A stretch of DNA of 64,000 nt from WLMZ01 sp043753895. GTDB taxonomy: Bacteria; Actinomycetota; Acidimicrobiia; Acidimicrobiales; Ilumatobacteraceae. Shown here piece after piece: positions 58,914-64,000 of this stretch (position 1 is the stretch's first letter; the number at the start of each line of letters is the position of its first letter). The stretch is from positions 124,001 to 188,000 of the forward strand of contig JAYUWK010000146.1 of the NCBI GenBank assembly GCA_043753895.1, written 5' to 3'. The notes beneath the pieces are model-generated. The model saw only the letters and a list, made by a program, of their open reading frames with translations, was not told the DNA's origin and searched no databases. The position numbers and the translations under genes are program-made.

Positions 58914-59951
58914 CTATACGTATTCGATGACCTCGAGGCGGCGTTCGGCGAACAGCCAGCCGAGCGTGGTGCGCACATAGCGGTCGTGGTAGACCGCAAG
59001 CAGTGAAACCGTGGTGCCGTCGGTGGTCCTGAGTCGCTCCTGCACCGTGACGCGCCCGGTGCCCTCGCCCGCGGATTCGTTGATGTCGAACACCGTGAGG
59101 GGTGCCACGTGCACGACCCACTCGAAACCCTTCATTGCGCTGACCCATGCCTTCACGATGTTGGCCCGCCCGTTCACGGGTTTGCCACGACCTTGATCCC
59201 ACGATGCATCGTTGGCCCACGTGGAGCCCCAGATGTCGGCATCGCGCCGCTGCACGCCGTCGCAATAGCGCGCCACCAGTTGGCGCAGTGCTAGGTCGGT
59301 GGCGGGGGAAAGCGGCTTCGCTGTGGTGCGCACCACAGCTTGCGAGCCATCGAAGTCAGCGATGTCGACACCGACCTCGGCGGCCGCCAGCCAGCGCACA
59401 TGACCGATGAACGCGTCGCGAGTGAGTAGGCCGTCGTGCGCCGCGAACTGAATCGCCAGACCGTCGATGAGGCCGGTGAGGCGCAACGCGCTCGCCGATG
59501 GGTCGGCGCAACGGAACTCGCCCGAGGCCACACCGCCGCTGAGAACCCGCTCAAGCAATTCGACGGATTGCTCGTCGAGTTCCTGGCTGATCCGTTTCAT
59601 CATCGGGTTTCGCAGCGCCTCGCCCCACGCATCGATCCACAGCATCCACTCCATGTCGCCGCTGCCCTCGGGCACGTAGTCCTGAATAGCGCGGTCCAAC
59701 TGCGCGAGCGAATTGGGAGCCGCTTCGATTTCGGCGTGCAGCTCGGCGAGGTCCTTGCGCGCGTAGTGGCTGAATGCTTCGGCGAGCAACTGCTCTTTGG
59801 AGTCGTAGTGATAGTGGATGAGGCTGGTGGAGACGCTGAGTCTCTTGGCCACATCGGCAATGCGAGTGGCGGCGAAGCCGCGCTCGATGACCACCTCACA
59901 AGTGGTCTCCAGTATTTCCTTACGTCGTTCTTCGACCGTCTGCTTCTTCAC
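58914..59951 (-). CDS. TetR-family regulator fused to a C-terminal SnoaL-like domain
   Basis: A protein of 345 residues. The first 55 residues are a TetR helix-turn-helix (KEILETTCEVVIERGFAATRIADVAKRLSVSTSLIHYHYDSKEQLL region). Residues about 60-200 form the TetR ligand-binding domain. After a linker, residues about 218-345 form a second domain with a SnoaL/NTF2-like pattern (LALRQLVARYCDGVQRRDADIWGSTWANDASWD, then a final GWLFAERRLEVIEYV strand). SnoaL domains bind or convert polycyclic or steroid-like compounds, so the fusion may sense such a ligand. Start is GTG 59951. It is divergent from the SDR-PNPOx-SDR operon, its likely target. Confidence 0.85.
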   Translation of the reverse strand: MKKQTVEERRKEILETTCEVVIERGFAATRIADVAKRLSVSTSLIHYHYDSKEQLLAEAFSHYARKDLAELHAEIEAAPNSLAQLDRAIQDYVPEGSGDMEWMLWIDAWGEALRNPMMKRISQELDEQSVELLERVLSGGVASGEFRCADPSASALRLTGLIDGLAIQFAAHDGLLTRDAFIGHVRWLAAAEVGVDIADFDGSQAVVRTTAKPLSPATDLALRQLVARYCDGVQRRDADIWGSTWANDASWDQGRGKPVNGRANIVKAWVSAMKGFEWVVHVAPLTVFDINESAGEGTGRVTVQERLRTTDGTTVSLLAVYHDRYVRTTLGWLFAERRLEVIEYV

Positions 59952-59960
59952 CGAGGTTGA

Positions 59961-59966
59961 ACGCTA
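59961..59966 (-). promoter_or_regulatory. -10 box for the TetR-SnoaL gene
   Basis: On the minus strand TAGCGT lies 9 bases before GTG 59951, compatible with a very short or absent leader. The plus-strand box at 60013 has the same sequence, so the regulator and its neighbour operon have divergent promoters. Confidence 0.4.
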
Positions 59967-60012
59967 CAAGCACCGGCACGCTTCGCTGCGACATAGCCGT
60001 ACCCGTCTGCTC

Positions 60013-60018
60013 TAGCGT
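60013..60018 (+). promoter_or_regulatory. -10 box for the SDR-PNPOx-SDR operon
   Basis: TAGCGT on the plus strand, about 52 bases before ATG 60071, giving a leader of roughly 46 bases. The 46 bases between this box and the divergent one at 59966 are where a TetR operator would be expected, but I see no clear palindrome. Confidence 0.35.
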
Positions 60019-60070
60019 CAGGAGATGTTGCCGTCGTGTCGAACGATGGCCAGGGCAAAAGGGGAACGCA

Positions 60071-60988
60071 ATGGGGATGTTCGATCTGACAGGAAAGGTC
60101 GCACTGGTCACCGGTGGTTCGATGGGGCTCGGCCTCACCTTCACCGACACGCTGGCCGAGGCGGGCGCCGACATTGCGATCACAGCGCGCAGCGAGGAAC
60201 TACTGGAAGCAAATGCCGCAGGCCTACGCGAGCGCCACGGCCGCACGGTCACCTGCCACCCCGGCGACGTCACCGACGAAAACGACGTGAAGCGCGTCGT
60301 TGCCGAGACCCTGAAACAGCACGGACGCATCGACATCCTGGTGAACAACGCGGGCATCTCCGATTTGCGCGGGCTCCCCACCGAGTGGAGCGATCACGAG
60401 ACGTTTCGCCGGGTTGTCGACGTCGACCTGTTCGGCGTGTGGGCATTCATGCGCGAGTGCGGGCCGCACATGCTCGAGCGCGGCAGCGGCTCGGTCATCA
60501 ACATCGCGTCCATTCTCGGCAGCGGCGGCAGCGAGTTCGTAAACCCCTGGTACGTGGCGGCCAAAGGTGCCGTACTGCAGATGACCAAGCACATCGGCGT
60601 CGAATGGGCCGACCGCAATGTACGCGTCAACGCCATCGCCCCGGCCTACTTCGTCACCGAGATGACCCGTCCGTTGTTCGAGATGCTGGGCATGGCGCCG
60701 TGGATCGAGAGCCGCACGCCGATGCGTCGCCTTGGCGATCCGGAGGGCGACCTGCGCGGTCCTTTGCTGTTCCTCGCCAGCGATGCAGCGAGTTACGTCA
60801 CGGGCCACACCCTGTTCGTCGACGGCGGTTGGGAGGCCAGCCGAGGTGCGTGGCAGATAGCACCGAGCCACTTCTCGTGGAACAAGGATCAACCTCAGGT
60901 GGGCGCACCGTATGCGGGCATCGTGCCCAACGAGTTCGAGCAGTGGAAGATGGGCATCCCCGGCATCCACTACCCCATGCCGGAATGA
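60071..60988 (+). CDS. short-chain dehydrogenase/reductase
   Basis: A protein of 305 residues, longer than the usual 250 through a C-terminal extension of about 45 residues (from WEASRGAWQIAPSHFSW). The cofactor motif is VTGGSMGLGLTF near residue 13, followed by NNAG near residue 90, the catalytic Ser in NIASILGSGG and Tyr-x-x-x-Lys in WYVAAKGAV near residue 161. AAGAAAAGG-like AAGGGGAA lies about 5 bases upstream of the ATG. The stop overlaps the next PNPOx-like gene. The tail may shape a large substrate pocket. The substrate is unknown. Confidence 0.85.
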   Translation: MGMFDLTGKVALVTGGSMGLGLTFTDTLAEAGADIAITARSEELLEANAAGLRERHGRTVTCHPGDVTDENDVKRVVAETLKQHGRIDILVNNAGISDLRGLPTEWSDHETFRRVVDVDLFGVWAFMRECGPHMLERGSGSVINIASILGSGGSEFVNPWYVAAKGAVLQMTKHIGVEWADRNVRVNAIAPAYFVTEMTRPLFEMLGMAPWIESRTPMRRLGDPEGDLRGPLLFLASDAASYVTGHTLFVDGGWEASRGAWQIAPSHFSWNKDQPQVGAPYAGIVPNEFEQWKMGIPGIHYPMPE

Positions 60989-61440
60989 ATGTAGCAATGG
61001 CCGACGACACGATCAGCCTCGATGAGATCAAGGCGCACTGCGTACGACTCAGCCCGTGGGCGCACCTCGCCACCGTCGGCGCCGACAATCATCCCGACGT
61101 GGTCCCGGTGCATCCGTGCTGGGAGGGTGATGTGCTCTGGACGATGTGCGGTACTGATTCGGTAAAGGCGCGCAACGTCGCGGCGAATCCCAATGTGGCG
61201 ATTCATTGGCAGGTCACCGAAGCAGGCGATGGCGTCGAGGTGTGGGGAACAGCAAAGATCTTGGACGACCTCGAGACCAAGCGCCGGCTCTGGAATGGAG
61301 TCTTCGACTACGACCTCAACGCATTCGCACCGGGTGGGCCCGATGATTCACCGGGCACTGCGTTCATGGCCATCACGTCGCGACGCGCGTTGTTCCTCGG
61401 GATGTATGGCATGACGGGCCGTCAGGTATGGCGCGCCTGA
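60985..61440 (+). CDS. pyridoxamine 5'-phosphate oxidase-like protein
   Basis: A protein of 151 residues with the split-barrel fold: SPWAHLATVGADNHPDVVPVHPCWEGDVLWTMCGTDSVKARNVAANPNVAIHW is the typical cofactor-binding half, and EVWGTAKIL with FMAITSRRALFLGMYGMTGRQVW completes the barrel. Binds FMN or F420 in relatives; here the cofactor is unknown. ATG 60985 overlaps the SDR stop (ATGA); a second ATG at 60997 is possible. The stop overlaps the next SDR by 13 bases. It may supply or use reduced flavin for a shared pathway. Confidence 0.83.
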   Translation: MNVAMADDTISLDEIKAHCVRLSPWAHLATVGADNHPDVVPVHPCWEGDVLWTMCGTDSVKARNVAANPNVAIHWQVTEAGDGVEVWGTAKILDDLETKRRLWNGVFDYDLNAFAPGGPDDSPGTAFMAITSRRALFLGMYGMTGRQVWRA

Positions 61441-62219
61441 CCGCACTGTCGCGCTCGGTCGCGGGCAAGCGCGTCATCGTCACCGGTGCAGCATCGGGCA
61501 TGGGCCGGGCCACAGCGCATCTCTTCGCCGACGAAGGCGCCCGCGTTGCGGTAGTCGACCTCGGTGATGCACGCGTGCGCACGGTGGTCGAGGAAGTCAG
61601 GGCGCTCCACGGCGCAGACGCAGCGCAGGGTTTCGTCACCGACGTGGCCCGCATCGATGCACTCAAGGCGATGGTGGCAGGCGTCGTCGAGGCATTCGGC
61701 GGTATCGACATCCTGATCAACAACGCGGGAGTCTCGCTGATCACATCGGCGTTTCAGGACGAGGAATCGTTTGAGTCGAACTGGGCATCCACGCTCGCCG
61801 TCAACCTCACTGCGCACGCGCGATTGATCCGGCTCTGCCTGCCCCACCTACAAGCCGTCGGGTCTGGGCGCATCGTGAATATCGCGTCCACCGAATCGAT
61901 CGTCACCACTGCGGGACTGGCTGCCTATGCCGCATCGAAAGCCGGTGTGGTGGGGCTTACCAAGAGCTTCGCCGTTGAGCTTGGTCGGCACGACATCACC
62001 GTGAACTGCATCTGCCCCGGGCCGATCAACACCGGTATGACTGCGGGCATCGACGATGCGGCCAAGGCCACGTACGCGAAGCGACGGGTTCCATTGCGGC
62101 GCTACGGCGATCCCGAGGAAGTCGCGCACATGACCCTGAACATGTGCCTGCCGTCGTCGAGCTTCGTCAACGGCGCGGTCATTCCCGTCGACGGTGGCAT
62201 GACGATCCGCCACACATAG
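61428..62219 (+). CDS. short-chain dehydrogenase/reductase
   Basis: A protein of 263 residues. The cofactor motif is VTGAASGMGRATA near residue 18; NNAG near residue 98; catalytic Ser in NIASTESIV and Tyr-x-x-x-Lys in YAASKAGVVG near residue 164; CPGPINTGM near residue 195. ATG 61428 lies inside the end of the PNPOx gene (13-base overlap), so translation is coupled. It is the third gene of the operon next to the TetR-SnoaL regulator. Substrate unknown. Confidence 0.85.
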   Translation: MARLTALSRSVAGKRVIVTGAASGMGRATAHLFADEGARVAVVDLGDARVRTVVEEVRALHGADAAQGFVTDVARIDALKAMVAGVVEAFGGIDILINNAGVSLITSAFQDEESFESNWASTLAVNLTAHARLIRLCLPHLQAVGSGRIVNIASTESIVTTAGLAAYAASKAGVVGLTKSFAVELGRHDITVNCICPGPINTGMTAGIDDAAKATYAKRRVPLRRYGDPEEVAHMTLNMCLPSSSFVNGAVIPVDGGMTIRHT

Positions 62220-62275
62220 TGCCCTGACCGGCAAGGTTTGAGGCGAAGTCCCGTCCCACAGGCCCAATACGGGCT

Positions 62276-62300
62276 CCGAAGGCGCAACTTCGGCCTTCGG
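62276..62300. terminator. hairpin between convergent genes
   Basis: CCGAAGG (62276-62282), eleven-base loop, CCTTCGG (62294-62300): a perfect 7-bp stem in the 114-base gap between the SDR ending at 62219 and the minus-strand gene ending at 62334. It could serve both strands; there is no T-tract. The rest of the gap shows nothing recognisable. Confidence 0.5.
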
Positions 62301-62333
62301 CCACAGCACGAGCTGTTCGGGCGACCGAATGAC

Positions 62334-63459
62334 TCAGGGCTGATAGCCGTCGAGGATGCCGCGCAGACCGGTGGGATGGTTCCCGACGCAGAGTTGTTCG
62401 AGAATGCCGACGCCCTCGGCGGTACGCCCGTCATCATCGCAATAGGTGGCCGTGCACAGGGTCTGCACGTGCACGTGTTCGCGGGCCAAGGGAGTGGCCA
62501 CTGGCAATGTGATGCGCTCGCCGTGCACCACCGATTCGCCCCGCCAGTACCCATGACCGTATTCGGGGTGGCCGTAGCCAATGCCGCGCATCTGGAAGTG
62601 GTACATCGGCTCGAGCGAGATCGTGGCCACCTTGCCCGTCCACGACACGAGGTCGTACTCGAACGACGTTGCCCAACGAGTTCCCGGTTGCCAAGTGATG
62701 CGGTAGTCGACGGTGCGCATCATCTCGGCGGGCGAACCGTTAGGGGCGAGCGTGCCGACCTCGTGCCAGCGTCGGCCATCGCCGTATTCGTTCACGTCGA
62801 AGTGGGTGGAGAAGTCGGGGAAGTTTACCGGTGCCCAGAGCCAGAAGAACTGCGGGAAACCCACCGGAGCGCCGAGCGCGGCCGGTTCGCCCACCGGACG
62901 TACGCCCCACGAACGATCGGCGCGAACCAGTGACGTTGAGTCCGGTGAGATCGAGGCGCGTGCCATCGACTTCGAGCCAGCCCGCCCATGAACCGAACTG
63001 GGTGAGTCGGGTGTAATCGAACAGGGTGCGCACTCCCGCGCGCTGAAAAAAGTGCGGCTCCTCGATGGCGTCGGACGACGATGTGAACGTGAGTTCCGCG
63101 CGCAGGCCCTGATCGGGGGCATCGACATGCAGACGCAGAATGTGTAGCGGCTCGACGACCTCGACACGTATCGGGCCGACCGTGGTGGCGTCACGGCGAT
63201 CGGCGGCTGCGCGCGCCGAGGCGAACACGCTGATCTGCTCGTTGCGACGCACCACGCTGAACGCCGCGTCCATCACGTGACGGTTGGGATACAGGCCCAT
63301 CGCGAGGCCGAAATACACCGAACCGTCGGCTGTGTAGCCGTTGAAGAAGTAGCGGTCGTAGTGGTTCGCGTCGGGCGTTGCCGAGTGAGCGATGGGTACG
63401 CACGCCTGATGGATGGGGAAGTCGTCGTAACTGCTGAGCACGAACGTGACCGTAGCCAC
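62334..63459 (-). pseudogene. conserved hypothetical protein gene with a single-base frameshift
   Basis: From GTG 63459 the minus-strand frame reads FNGYTADGSVYFGLAMGLYPNRHVMDAAF near residue 38, FFQRAGVRTLFDYTRLTQFGSWAGW near residue 137 and DLTGLN; the reading then shifts near 62919-62920, and the expected DRSWGVRPVGEP continues in another frame to the stop at 62334 with FFWLWAPVNFPDFSTHFDVNEYG. The total of 1126 bases is one above a multiple of three, so one extra G/C is likely. With it removed, the protein would be about 374 residues. I cannot name its function; homologues occur in Actinobacteria as conserved proteins with a DRSWG motif. It converges on the SDR operon. Confidence 0.65.
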
Positions 63460-63494
63460 CTGCGGCCGCCAAGAAGAACACGGGCCCGTGCCTC

Positions 63495-63500
63495 TACGAT
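63495..63500 (+). promoter_or_regulatory. -10 box for ctaA
   Basis: TACGAT lies 8 bases before ATG 63509, a near-leaderless start with no ribosome site. Confidence 0.5.
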
Positions 63501-63508
63501 TTTGGGCG

Positions 63509-64000
63509 ATGACGCCGCGTACCTATCGCAAGATCTCGATCGCTGCGTTGGTGGCGCTCTGCATCATCGTGGTCACCGGTGCAGCAGTACGCCTCAGCGG
63601 CTCGGGCCTCGGTTGTGCCGACTGGCCGAACTGCAGCGACTCGAAGTTCATCGATGTCTCCACCACACACGGTGCCATCGAACAGATCAACCGGTTGTTC
63701 ACCGGCGTGGTGATGATCGTGGTGATCGCCGCCGTGCTCGGAGCGATCAAGCGCGTGCCGCGCCGACGCGATCTCACGACCCTGGCCGTGCTGATCGCGC
63801 TCGGTGTTCCGATGCAGGGCCTCGTCGGAGCCATCGTGGTCCTCACCAAACTCAACCCGTTCGCCAACCAGCAGCACTTCTTGCTCTCGATGGTGCTCGT
63901 CGGGCTCGGCACGGTCTTGGTCCGACGGGCCGGCGAACCCGATGCCGGCGCACGCGGACCGAGTGTCGGCGTGCAGACCCGCAAGCACGTGCAACTGATC
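63509..64000 (+). CDS. ctaA: haem A synthase (COX15/CtaA), N-terminal part
   Basis: Only the first 164 residues lie in the window. The family opening is present: ISIAALVALCIIVVTGAAVRLSGSGLGCADWPNCS, with the first helix followed by the outer loop bearing two cysteines. HGAIEQINRLFTGVVMI has the haem-binding His in helix two, with a conserved Glu. QGLVGAIVVLTKLNPFANQQHFLLSM has another haem-binding His in helix four. The enzyme oxidises the C8 methyl of haem O to make haem A for cytochrome c oxidase, so the organism is probably aerobic. ATG 63509 follows a TACGAT box. Confidence 0.88.
   Translation, partial: MTPRTYRKISIAALVALCIIVVTGAAVRLSGSGLGCADWPNCSDSKFIDVSTTHGAIEQINRLFTGVVMIVVIAAVLGAIKRVPRRRDLTTLAVLIALGVPMQGLVGAIVVLTKLNPFANQQHFLLSMVLVGLGTVLVRRAGEPDAGARGPSVGVQTRKHVQLI

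Noticed and set aside
60025..61440. A 471-codon frame from ATG 60025, 6 bases after a TAGCGT box, running into the PNPOx-like gene
   Set aside because: The part before 60985 is the out-of-frame shadow of the SDR; only the SDR frame has the cofactor and Tyr-Lys motifs. The box is kept as a leadered promoter.
1..64000. tRNA, rRNA, insertion sequences, prophage or CRISPR
   Set aside because: No tRNA-like TTCGA/T-loop context, transposase, integrase or repeat-spacer pattern was noticed on either strand; this is by eye and not a covariance-model search.

Overview
The window is a gene-dense, GC-rich stretch of bacterial chromosome that looks like an aerobic, heterotrophic actinobacterium. Acidimicrobiia (Ilumatobacter-like) is my best guess, from the overall flavour of the proteins rather than a search. 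Supporting signs are a mycothiol-enzyme-like DinB protein, DUF2510 and DUF4389 proteins, many short-chain dehydrogenases (SDRs), luciferase-like and acyl-CoA genes, frequent GTG starts, and repeated promoters whose TANNNT -10 box lies 6-9 bases before the start codon, implying leaderless mRNAs. I see no rRNA, tRNA, CRISPR array, insertion sequence or prophage. No gene-free stretch exceeds about 215 bases.

Layout. 1-6713: sugar catabolism. L-fuconate dehydratase (cut by the window edge), fuconolactonase, an aldo/keto reductase and an SDR form an overlapping minus-strand operon for oxidative L-fucose breakdown. Nearby are a sugar-binding-like protein, a medium-chain dehydrogenase and a GH20 hexosaminidase. 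6828-7952: a frameshifted DUF4389 gene and a DinB protein around a 17-bp tandem array. 8070-14421: a histidine-utilisation operon (hutH, hutU, peptide-deformylase homologue, hutF, hutI) in which the deformylase homologue occupies the place expected for N-formylglutamate deformylase. 14425-28000: GT-C membrane glycosyltransferase, APH-like kinase, LLM oxidoreductase, homocysteine methyltransferase, MMPL exporter, SDR and epimerase, acyl-CoA dehydrogenase, MFS and DMT transporters. 28015-36331: stand-alone LigD-type polymerase domain, decayed TauD-like dioxygenase, TauE-like permease, lysoplasmalogenase, metallo-beta-lactamase-fold hydrolase, ProA-like dehydrogenase, lipoprotein M1 peptidase, Rieske oxygenase. 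36391-41578: FAD oxidase, panC, panB, P1 peptidase, phosphatidylcholine-synthase-like enzyme. 41682-49086: SnoaL-like protein, secreted Asp-box protein, carboxylesterase, C-terminally short enoyl-CoA hydratase, acyltransferase, DoxX pair, ABC-exporter remnant fused in frame to a lipoprotein gene. 49087-64000: zinc dehydrogenase/ThuA/SDR operon, two SDR plus pyridoxamine-phosphate-oxidase-like (PNPOx-like) modules, acyl-CoA ligase, phosphatase, aldehyde dehydrogenase, methyltransferase, a TetR-SnoaL fusion regulator, and the start of ctaA.

How it fits together. The theme is catabolism of sugars, histidine, acyl-CoA esters and probably cyclic or terpenoid-like compounds. Several genes are broken: three single-base frameshifts, one TauD gene with deletion and a pentanucleotide repeat, one ABC gene with a stop codon and deletion. 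They could reflect recent decay or, for the single-base cases, assembly error. The best lead for new biology is the deformylase homologue in the hut operon, followed by the SDR/PNPOx modules with their fused regulator.
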